Shown in pieces: positions 26,021 through 33,439 of a stretch of DNA of 64,000 nucleotides. Source of the stretch: Bradyrhizobium septentrionale. GTDB taxonomy: Bacteria > Pseudomonadota > Alphaproteobacteria > Rhizobiales > Xanthobacteraceae. The position numbers and the translations under genes are program-made. The notes beneath the pieces were generated by a model that was not told the DNA's origin, made no database searches, and worked only from the letters and a program-made list of their open reading frames with translations. The stretch spans positions 6,218,501-6,282,500 of the forward strand of contig NZ_CP088285.1 in the NCBI RefSeq assembly GCF_011516645.4, read 5' to 3'. How positions within the stretch are numbered: the stretch's first letter is position 1; each line of letters opens with the position of its first letter.

Positions 26021-27358
26021 CTAACCCGCCTGCAACCGTGAACGGCTGATCCGCTGTGCCAGTCCTGTTCCGATCACGGCTCCCAACACGATCACTCCGG
26101 GCAGCGCCGGCAATTCCGGCAAGGTGAAGGCGGCGAGCAGCAGCGTCAGCAGGACGGCTGCAGCGGATGCGGGATAGGACCAGTCGCGGCCGCGATTGCG
26201 CGCACCGGCCGTGAAGGCAGCGATGCAAGCGACCGTAACCGCGAGTAAAGTCCAGAACATGGCGGAACCGAACTGGGCGATCAAGGCGGCCGCGCTGGTC
26301 GCCACCACGGGGCGCGTGGCTGCGCCTTGCCAGTCCATATAGGTCGACGCCAGCGTTGCGGTGGTGCCGCCGCCGCTGCCGAGCGCGGGCAGGTCGGCGA
26401 GCAGAGTGTGGGTCGACTGCACGAGGTCGGCCGGGGCGTCAGTGAAGGCGATGGCAAAGGCCACGTCGGGATGACGGTTGGCGATCGCCGTCGCCAGCGC
26501 GATCAGCGCGACCGCCGTGGCCGCGCCGGCGCTGCTCCAGCGATGCAGATGAAGCTTTCGCGCGGCGAAGGTCATCAGGACGAGCGCGATGCCCGCAGCG
26601 AGTGCGATCGCGGCGCCGCGATGCCCGTACCAGCAGGCGCTCGCGGCGCAGAACAGCGCGCTCGCGGCGAACAGCGCGCGCAGCTGCGCGAGCCGGGCCG
26701 CGCTGCGGCCATCAGCGTGGCCGCCGATGTCGAGCGCGCGCGCGAGGCCGAGTGGAACGCCGACGAGAACGAGCATCAGAAATCCGTTTGCTGTCTCATC
26801 GCGCGCAGCTCCGGCTGCGCCAAGCCAGGCCTTGAGCGGATCGCTGTGCAGCACGAGGATCAGTGCGGCGACCACGGCCGTTGCCCCAATGCTGCGGCTC
26901 ATCATATCGGCGCGGCGGGCGTCGATCGCGATCGCGGCGGCGGCGAGCATCACCGAGAGCAGCGACAGCCAGAGCAGCAGCGCGCCAAGGCTTGCGCCGG
27001 TGTCGACCGTGATGCTGCCGCTGAACGGCACACCCAGTGTTTCGCCGGCGAACTTCCACACCGGATGCGCCCAGAACGATAGCGGCAGCATCTGCAGGGT
27101 GATCCAGACCGCCGGCACCAGCGCCGCCGCAACCGCGGGGCCGGCAATTTGTTTCAGGAAGGACAGTTCACCCGGACGGATCGCGGTCAGGCTTGCCAGC
27201 AGGCCAAGCGACGTCACTGTGCCGACGAGACCGGTGGCGAGCGAGGCGTCGAGCAGACCCGCCGGAATCGACGCCCCGATCAAGATGCAGATGAAAGCTG
27301 TGACGTTCCACACGAGAGGGATAAGTCCTGGAGAGGATGTTCCTGCGGAAGATGACAA
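26021..27358 (-). CDS. O-antigen ligase/polymerase-like multispanning membrane protein
   Basis: A 445-residue very hydrophobic protein with about 11-12 membrane segments. A large periplasmic loop lies in the last third (DAPADLVQSTHTLLADLPAL, GTTATLASTYMDWQGA). The topology and its place in an EPS operon point to a WaaL/Wzy-like protein, but the conserved residues are weaker than in the two plus-strand relatives at 31108 and 38410. It ends 7 bases before the phosphatase start, in the same operon. Confidence 0.65.
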   Translation of the reverse strand: MSSSAGTSSPGLIPLVWNVTAFICILIGASIPAGLLDASLATGLVGTVTSLGLLASLTAIRPGELSFLKQIAGPAVAAALVPAVWITLQMLPLSFWAHPVWKFAGETLGVPFSGSITVDTGASLGALLLWLSLLSVMLAAAAIAIDARRADMMSRSIGATAVVAALILVLHSDPLKAWLGAAGAARDETANGFLMLVLVGVPLGLARALDIGGHADGRSAARLAQLRALFAASALFCAASACWYGHRGAAIALAAGIALVLMTFAARKLHLHRWSSAGAATAVALIALATAIANRHPDVAFAIAFTDAPADLVQSTHTLLADLPALGSGGGTTATLASTYMDWQGAATRPVVATSAAALIAQFGSAMFWTLLAVTVACIAAFTAGARNRGRDWSYPASAAAVLLTLLLAAFTLPELPALPGVIVLGAVIGTGLAQRISRSRLQAG

Positions 27359-27441
27359 CGCAAGGCAGCGGGATGCCCCGGGCTCGTCGCGAGGTCAACG
27401 GAAATCGGGCGCGCCAACTGAGGCAGCGTTATGCCGCGTTG

Positions 27442-27476
27442 GAGCTTCGGTTCTGATTGAATCAGAACCGAAGCTC
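27442..27476. repeat. Long perfect palindrome in an intergenic repeat
   Basis: GAGCTTCGGTTCTGATT (27442-27458), one base, then AATCAGAACCGAAGCTC (27460-27476): 17-base perfect arms. It is followed to about 27545 by a second structured block containing CGTTTTC / GAAAACG. The combination resembles widespread rhizobial intergenic mosaic elements and may terminate transcription. Confidence 0.65.
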
Positions 27477-27538
27477 TAGCTTTTTGTTTTGACGCGTTTT
27501 CTTCACGCGAACCGGGGTCCACTTCGCTCGAAAACGCT

Positions 27539-27817
27539 CTAATGCGGGCGGCGTAGGGCGAGGACAGGGATACGCGGGCGGGACCAGAGCAGTGGGGCGA
27601 ACGTGCTCGCAAGATATCCGCCTTGCAGCGATACGATGGCGATGACCATGAGCAGCATGGTCTCCGACCACGTGCCTCCGATGGCGGCCAGCAGCGCCAG
27701 TTCCGCGAGCGTCACCGGCACCAGCACCAGGCAGTGCTGGCGCAGCCCGAGAACGCCGCCGCCGATCAAATTGCCAAGAAAGACAAATAACATAACCAAA
27801 CCCTGTGCCCGCATCAT
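27539..27817 (-). CDS. Small multispanning membrane protein of unknown function
   Basis: A 92-residue protein with about three membrane helices (LVMLFVFLGNLIGGGVLGL; VLVPVTLAELALLAAIGG; TMLLMVIAIVSLQGGYLAS). Good coding character. It sits between the ligase-like gene and a small secreted protein on the same strand. Function unknown. Confidence 0.6.
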   Translation of the reverse strand: MMRAQGLVMLFVFLGNLIGGGVLGLRQHCLVLVPVTLAELALLAAIGGTWSETMLLMVIAIVSLQGGYLASTFAPLLWSRPRIPVLALRRPH

Positions 27818-27902
27818 ATCGGGCCGGGTCCTAAGCCGGGGTTAATCCGATCGCCGCAAACCGCCGGCGTGATGCCGGCCGGCGCTCGAATGACGGTCTG
27901 TT

Positions 27903-27920
27903 ATGTTAGTCGATTAACAT
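27903..27920. promoter_or_regulatory. ATGTTA-N6-TAACAT dyad
   Basis: ATGTTAGTCGATTAACAT is an inverted repeat with 6-base arms, located between the stop of the small secreted protein gene and the start of the membrane protein gene at 27817. It belongs to the set of TAACAT dyads in this locus. Confidence 0.4.
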
Positions 27921-28220
27921 TCAGAACGGGCGCAGGTCGCCGTAACTGTAGGCGGCCCAATAGTCGCGGCCGCCATAGGGTCCGTAGGCGCCGTAGAGCG
28001 GGGCGCAGGAGTAGCGGTCGGGACAGCCGTGCCAGCAAACCCGTTTCCACTGGCAGACGTCGCCTTGGCAATATTGCAGCCGCTGGCAGTGGCCGCCGAC
28101 GCGCTCGACGGCGCGCGGGGCTTTGGTAATGCTCAATTCCGCGGCATTTGCGCCCGATCCGCCAAGCAGGACCACAGAGGTTGCCAGCGCGATTGCCAGG
28201 GGCTTCAGGCGGGTCATCAC
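27921..28220 (-). CDS. Small cysteine-rich exported protein
   Basis: A 99-residue protein with a signal peptide (LAIALATSVVLLGGSGANAA) and a mature domain with six cysteines in CQRLQYCQGDVCQWKRVCWH and CPDRYSCAP, then a Gly/Tyr-rich tail. The cysteine spacing suggests a disulphide-bonded periplasmic or surface protein. Divergent from the export lipoprotein gene; the 223-base gap between them contains CTAACATT at 28355-28362. No known function. Confidence 0.7.
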   Translation of the reverse strand: MMTRLKPLAIALATSVVLLGGSGANAAELSITKAPRAVERVGGHCQRLQYCQGDVCQWKRVCWHGCPDRYSCAPLYGAYGPYGGRDYWAAYSYGDLRPF

Positions 28221-28833
28221 ACCCTCAATCAGTTAACTCAAACCATCTCATTCAGAGATAACGGGGACATCACACGAAAGCAAAGCCGGAGTGGCGTCAT
28301 GCGGAGCTTTGTCCCGCGATGATGTTGCCGGTGTCGCCGAATTGCCTCACCTTGCTAACATTCTCTATCAATTGCATCGCAATATATCACCGAACCTTGT
28401 GATTTCGATAGTCGGCATGTTACGGCACGGTCGGAGTATTTAGATGTCGCGTGCGAATTTCATTCGAGCAATGTTATTGCTTGCGGCCGCCGGATCGGTC
28501 AGCGGTTGCCATTACATGCCGACCAATGGTCCGACGAGTTCTGATGTCGTGGCCGGGCAGAAGGATCCGGAAAGCCTGCCCTATGCGATGGTCAAGATCA
28601 CGCCGCAGGTCGAGAACGTGCTGGCGTCGTTCGCGCCGCAGCTCGCCGGAGGCATTCAGGGCCCGCCGCCCAAGGACATCCACTTCGGCATCGGCGACGT
28701 CGTCAGCGTCACGATCTTCGAGGCCGCCGCCGGCGGTCTGTTCATTCCGGTCGAGGCCGGCGTGCGCCCCGGCAATTACATCACGCTGCCGAACCAGAAC
28801 GTCGATACCGACGGCAACATCTCGGTGCCCTAT

Positions 28834-30276
28834 GAGCTTGTCTGGATAGTCGCTGTTCAAATCTGGTCGGGTCTGATTCAACATTGGGCGATGAGCAAGT
28901 ATTTTCGGCCTTGGAACATCGATCAGACGCTGCTTCTGCCGCCGAATGTGCAGGACTTCGTGCCGAAAGGCCATGTCTCGCGGTTTATGGTTGATCTGGT
29001 GCGGGAGAGCCTCGATCTCAGGGAGATCATGGGCAGCTATGTGAGCGGGCTTGGGCAGCCGCCGTTTGATCCGCGGATGATGGTGGCGCTGCTGCTGCAT
29101 AGCTATGCGAGTGGGCTGTATTCGTCGCGTCGGATTGCCAAGGCCTGCCGGGAGCGGAACGATTTTGTGATGATCGTGGCGCTGGATGCGCCGGATTTTC
29201 GGACGATCAGCGACTTTCGCAAGCGACATTTGAAGGCGCTCGGCGCGCTATTCGTGCAGGTTCTGAAGTTGTGCGAGACGGCCGGGCTGGTCAAGCTCGG
29301 TCATGTCGCGCTGGATGGTACGAAGATCAAGGCGAACGCGTCGAAACACAAGGCGATGAGTTATGAGCGCATGAAGAAGCGCGAGGCGGAATTGAAGGCC
29401 GAGGTCGCTCGCATGCTGGCGGCCGCCGAGGCGGCGGATGCCTCGGAGGATGAGACTTTCGGCAACAGCGACGAACTGCCGGACTGGACCGTCGACAAGC
29501 AGAAACGGCTGGCGAAGATCCAGCAAGCGATGGCGGCGCTGGAAGCGGACGCCAAACTGGCGGCGGAGGAAGAGCGCCGCATCGAGGCCGAAAAGGAACA
29601 GCAGCGCCAGGCCGAAGGCCGCAAGAAGCCGGGCAAACCGGCGGCGCTGCCATCGGAGGAACCCAATCCCAAGGCGCAACGCAACTTCACCGATCCGGAA
29701 AGCCGCATCATGAAGTCGAAGGATGGCTTCGTTCAGGCCTATAATGCCCAGGCGGCCGTCGATGCACATGCCCAGATCATTGTCGCGCAAGAACTGACCC
29801 AGCACGGCAGCGATCAGGGCCAGTTGGTGCCCCTGATCGAGGCCATCGAGAGCAATCTTGGCCGCAAGCCGCGGCAGGCCTCAGCGGATTCCGGCTACTG
29901 CAGCGAAGCCAATCTCGAAGCGCTCGACACACGCAGCATCGATGGCTATGTCGCGCCCGGACGCGCCAAACACCCGACAGTAGCGAACGGAAAAGTCGGC
30001 GGCCCGCTGACACAGGCCATGCGAAAGAAGATCGACGATGGCGGCTTCGAAACACCCTACCGATTGCGAAAGCAAGTGGTGGAGCCGGTGTTCGGGCAGA
30101 TCAAACAGGCAAGAGGCTTCCGCCAGTTCCTGTTGCGGGGCATCGAGAAAGTGCGCGCCGAGTGGACAATGATCTGCACCGTCCATAACCTCCTCAAGCT
30201 GTTCAACCTCGCAAACGCAGCCTGAGCCTGCTACTCTACAACAAATGCCCGTCACGAAAACATATCTGGACGGGCT
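28834..30276 (+). mobile_element. IS1182-family insertion sequence inside the export gene
   Basis: A 1443-base element bounded by CCTAT direct repeats (28829-28833 and 30277-30281). The imperfect inverted ends start GAGCTTGTCTGGATA on the left and GAGCCCGTCCAGATA on the right, read inward, with 11 of 15 matching. The duplication could be read as six bases (CCTATG), shifting the ends by one. It encodes one intact transposase in the same direction as the interrupted gene. Confidence 0.9.
28891..30225 (+). CDS. IS1182-family (DUF772) transposase
   Basis: A 444-residue DDE transposase. The N-terminal DUF772-type domain is visible in MSKYFRPWNIDQTLLLPPNV and FDPRMMVALLLHSYASGLYS. The acidic residues are in VALDGTKIKANAS, SADSGYCSEANL and VEPVFGQIKQARGF; a charged coiled-coil insertion lies at about residues 165-255. 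The frame is fully open and continues upstream into the truncated export gene with no stop between, so a lipoprotein-transposase chimera could be read; I take the ATG at 28891 as the native start. Confidence 0.92.
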   Translation: MSKYFRPWNIDQTLLLPPNVQDFVPKGHVSRFMVDLVRESLDLREIMGSYVSGLGQPPFDPRMMVALLLHSYASGLYSSRRIAKACRERNDFVMIVALDAPDFRTISDFRKRHLKALGALFVQVLKLCETAGLVKLGHVALDGTKIKANASKHKAMSYERMKKREAELKAEVARMLAAAEAADASEDETFGNSDELPDWTVDKQKRLAKIQQAMAALEADAKLAAEEERRIEAEKEQQRQAEGRKKPGKPAALPSEEPNPKAQRNFTDPESRIMKSKDGFVQAYNAQAAVDAHAQIIVAQELTQHGSDQGQLVPLIEAIESNLGRKPRQASADSGYCSEANLEALDTRSIDGYVAPGRAKHPTVANGKVGGPLTQAMRKKIDDGGFETPYRLRKQVVEPVFGQIKQARGFRQFLLRGIEKVRAEWTMICTVHNLLKLFNLANAA

Positions 30277-31107
30277 CCTATGCCGGCGCGATCCGCGCCA
30301 AGAACCGCACCCCGACCGAAGTGCAGCGCTCGATCGTCGATGCGCTGAAGAATCGCGCGATCGAGCCGCAGGCCGTGGTCGCCCTGATCGAGCAGCGCAC
30401 CTCGCTGATCTCTGTGCTCGGCGAGGTCAATACGCCGAACCGCTTCCCCGCCAATGCCGCAGGCGAGCGCGTGCTCGACTCGATCACGCGCGCCGGCGGC
30501 CCGAAAGGGCAGGGCTTCGATACCTGGGTGATGCTCGAGCGCGACGGCAAGCGCACCACGGTGCCGTTCGGCCAGCTGGTCTACGAGCCCAAGAGCAACA
30601 TCTACGCGCATCCCGGCGACACCATATATGTCTACCGCGAGCCGCAGACCTTCGTCGCCTTCGGCGCCTCGGGCGCGCAGGGCCAATTCAACTTCGAGGC
30701 CTGGCGCATCTCGCTCGCCGAAGCGGTCGCCAAGGCCGGCGGCCTGAACGATTCATCGGCCGATCCGGCCTCGGTTTTCGTCTATCGCGGCGAGCTGCCG
30801 GAAGTCGCCGCCAAGCTCGGCGTCGACGTCAGCAAATATTCAGGGCCGATCATCCCGGTCGTCTACAACATCAATTTCCGCGATCCGGCGGGCTATTTCC
30901 TGGCCACGCGTTTCCAGCTGCGCAACAAGGACGTACTGTATGCGTCGAATGCGGCGTCGGTCGAAGATGCCAAGGTCATGCAGCAGATCCGCCTCGTGAC
31001 CGCAACGGTGAACGATCCGATCGTGGCCGCCTACAACGCAACCTTACTTCGCAATTCGATCAAGCTTGCGCCCTGATTTCGGGGCGTGAGCCGGCCCGCC
31101 CGGCTTC

Positions 31108-32610
31108 ATGACAAATTCACGATTAGCTTCCGGCTCGCGCGAGGCGACGGCATTGCCGTGGCCGGTGCGATGGTCGTCGTGGCTGTTCTGCGCCGTCGTC
31201 GCGCTGGCCCCGCTGCCGCTCGGCTCGGTCGGTGTCACAGCGCCCGCGATCTGGTCGATCCTGCTCGCCATTGCGCTGCTCGGGGCATTGCCGATGCGCC
31301 TGCGCGACAGCCAGCTCGCAATCCTCGCGGTGACGGCGCTGCTGACGGCGCTCGCCCTGCTGGTGTTGCACGAGCAGTCGGCGGTCCACCCCTGGCTCGG
31401 TGCAGCGCCGAACGCGCTCTGGGCGGACGCCGGCAAATTGTTGCCCGCCGAACTGCCGCCGATCGCGTCGATCGCACGCCATCAGCCATTTTATTCCGCC
31501 GGCCTTGGAATCGTCTGCCTGCTCTCTTTTGCGATCGGTGTCGTGCTCGGTGCCGACCGCGCCATAGCGCGCAGGCTGTTGCGGACAGTGGCCGCGGCCG
31601 GCCTCGTCTATGCGATCGCCGGTATCGTCACGTTCGCGATCGATCCCACGCGGATTTTCCTGCTCCATGAGAAGGAGGCGCATCTGACGTGGCTGACGTC
31701 GCCCTTCGTCAACCGCAACACCGCGGGCATTTACTACGGCTGCTGCGCGCTGATCTGGCTGCTGTTTGGCTGCGAGCTGATCGAGCGCAACTGGCCGCCG
31801 CGGCGTTTCAGCCCGTCGCGCCTGCTGGCGCGCCTTGATGGGCCGGCACGGCGCCGGCTCGCCGGCCATGCGCTGGGCTGGCTGGTCTGCCTGCTGGCCA
31901 TGTTTCTGACCGGATCGCGCGGCGGCGTCGGGATCTCGCTGCTCGCCGCGGTCGTCGCGGTCGCGATCTTCTTCCGCAAGCGGATGCCGCCGCGCTACGG
32001 CTTGATCATGGCGCTTTGCGTCGGCAGCCTGGTCGCGCTCGCCCTGCTGCAGCTTCTCGGCGGCGGCGTCGGCGCGCGCTTCAGCACGATGGGGCTGTCG
32101 GACGAGGGCCGGTTCTCGACCTATCGCGCGACGCTGCGGATGATCTTTGACCATCCCTGGCTCGGCGATGGTTTCGGGAGCTTCGAATGGGTCTATCCGG
32201 CCTATCGGACCGATGACATCTCGCTGCGCGGGACCTGGAACCGGGCGCACAACAGCTGGCTCGAACTGGCGTCCGACGGCGGAATGTTAATGGCCGGCGC
32301 CGTCATCGTCGCGCTGCTCGCAGCGTTCAGTGTGCTCGCGCATGGCGTACGGAGCCGCCGCCGCGACGTGATCGTGCCGCTTGCGGCGCTGTGCGCGTCG
32401 GCCGCCGGTGCCATCCATTCGATGATCGATTTCTCGCTCCAGATCACCGGCTACGCGGTTGTCATCGCGGCCTTGCTCGGGGCGGGACTGTCACAATCCT
32501 TCCGCTCCGGGCCGGGCAACGGCCGCGGCGGTGCCAATGTTATGGCGGGGCCGCCGGTTAACGTTGATTTCGCTGGGCATGCCGGGGCCGCGGCCGGCGA
32601 GGCTATTTAA
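31108..32610 (+). CDS. O-antigen ligase/EPS polymerase (Wzy-like) membrane protein
   Basis: A 500-residue protein with about 12 membrane helices. The Wzy_C signature region is clear: LTSPFVNRNTAGIYYGCC, MFLTGSRGGVGISLLAA, then the periplasmic loop GRFSTYRATLRMIFDHPWLGDGFGSF and RGTWNRAHNSWLELASDGG. The N-R-N, S-R-G-G and H-N-x-W/Y residues are those conserved in ligase/polymerase enzymes. It probably polymerises lipid-linked repeat units in the periplasm. It starts 31 bases after the disrupted export gene, so its expression may be affected by the IS insertion. Confidence 0.88.
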   Translation: MTNSRLASGSREATALPWPVRWSSWLFCAVVALAPLPLGSVGVTAPAIWSILLAIALLGALPMRLRDSQLAILAVTALLTALALLVLHEQSAVHPWLGAAPNALWADAGKLLPAELPPIASIARHQPFYSAGLGIVCLLSFAIGVVLGADRAIARRLLRTVAAAGLVYAIAGIVTFAIDPTRIFLLHEKEAHLTWLTSPFVNRNTAGIYYGCCALIWLLFGCELIERNWPPRRFSPSRLLARLDGPARRRLAGHALGWLVCLLAMFLTGSRGGVGISLLAAVVAVAIFFRKRMPPRYGLIMALCVGSLVALALLQLLGGGVGARFSTMGLSDEGRFSTYRATLRMIFDHPWLGDGFGSFEWVYPAYRTDDISLRGTWNRAHNSWLELASDGGMLMAGAVIVALLAAFSVLAHGVRSRRRDVIVPLAALCASAAGAIHSMIDFSLQITGYAVVIAALLGAGLSQSFRSGPGNGRGGANVMAGPPVNVDFAGHAGAAAGEAI

Positions 32611-32633
32611 TTGGCGCGATAACTCCGATTATG

Positions 32634-32648
32634 CTAACAAACTGTTAG
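32634..32648. promoter_or_regulatory. CTAACA-AAC-TGTTAG dyad, candidate operator
   Basis: A perfect 6-base inverted repeat with a 3-base spacer, ending 20 bases before the GTG start of the glycine-rich secreted protein. Confidence 0.45.
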
Positions 32649-32668
32649 TATTCGTTAGGGAGATAGCA

Positions 32669-33310
32669 GTGTTCACATTCGAGCGATCCAGCGGCTTTTC
32701 CGCCTCGCGCGTGGCGGTGTTGATGATGTTGGCGCTCGCGGCGCCCGGCGGTGAAGCATTGGCGCAAGCCGCCGGCGGGCAGAGCCAGCTCTCTCAGGCG
32801 ATCACGAATTTCAAGGGCTCTCCTGAGCAACTGCTGACCCAGTATCCGAACGCGGGGGTGGAATTGACCTCGCGGGCGCGCGATTTCGTCACCAACGATC
32901 CGACGACGCTGGATGTGATCATCGGGCTGCTGGCCAAGGCGAGCAAGGACCAGAAGACCGCGATCGCCGCCGGTCTCGCCCAGGCCGCTCGCATCGTGGT
33001 GCGCAGCAACCAGCCCTACGCGACGCGCATCCAGCAGGCGATTGCCGACACCAAGGACCTCGATACCGTGATGGCGTTTGCCGCGGCGTCGGGTGATAGC
33101 GGCACTGCTGCGACGGGTGGCGGCGGCGCGGGCAGCGCCGGTGCATCCGGCGGCCAGACCGGCGCCCTCGGCGCCGGCGGCGCAGGAGGGGGCGGCGCGC
33201 TCGAGGCCATCAACGGCAACAGCGTCAACACCGGCATTTTCAGCTTCACCTCATCGGTCACCGGATCGGGCAACGGGACGACCACACTTCTTACGACAGT
33301 TACTCCCTGA
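32669..33310 (+). CDS. Secreted glycine-rich protein of the EPS locus
   Basis: A 213-residue protein starting with GTG after AGGGAGA; the signal peptide covers about residues 1-32 (AVLMMLALAAPGGEALAQAA). The middle is helical (FKGSPEQLLTQYPNAGVELT; GLLAKASKDQKTAIAAGLAQ). The last third is a Gly/Ala-rich low-complexity tract followed by FSFTSSVTGSGNGTTTL. Similar small secreted proteins occur in rhizobial EPS clusters, but no function is known to me. A dyad operator candidate lies just upstream. Confidence 0.7.
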   Translation: MFTFERSSGFSASRVAVLMMLALAAPGGEALAQAAGGQSQLSQAITNFKGSPEQLLTQYPNAGVELTSRARDFVTNDPTTLDVIIGLLAKASKDQKTAIAAGLAQAARIVVRSNQPYATRIQQAIADTKDLDTVMAFAAASGDSGTAATGGGGAGSAGASGGQTGALGAGGAGGGGALEAINGNSVNTGIFSFTSSVTGSGNGTTTLLTTVTP

Positions 33311-33439
33311 GCCGGCTTCCGATCGTCAATGGCGAACTCTCTGCAGCAATGCGCTTCGGTGTCGGCGGCGGGACGCTTCCCGGTTTCATTGGAGGGCGCG
33401 AGGGCAGGCTCCGGCCTGCCGGCGCGGCGATAGGACGAG

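Larger units (their letters stand above)
28444..31076 (+). pseudogene. Polysaccharide export outer-membrane lipoprotein (Wza/ExoF type), split by an IS1182-family element
   Basis: The N-terminal 130 codons (28444-28833) and C-terminal 264 codons (30282-31076) together would make a 394-residue export channel lipoprotein. Part 1 has a lipoprotein signal with lipobox (AAAGSVSGC-HY) and the Poly_export segment HFGIGDVVSVTIFEAAAGGL. Part 2 holds SLBB domains (ISVLGEVNTPNRFPANAAGE; FVAFGASGAQGQFNFEAWRI). The IS lies between a repeated CCTAT. Removing the IS and one CCTAT joins VPY to AGAIRAKNRTP in frame, so the insertion is the only visible lesion. The intact product would form the outer-membrane exit pore for the polymer, working with the BY-kinase encoded downstream. 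Confidence 0.92.

Noticed and set aside
28444..30225. Single 593-residue gene
   Set aside because: It joins an export lipoprotein fragment to an IS1182 transposase; the target duplication proves an insertion.
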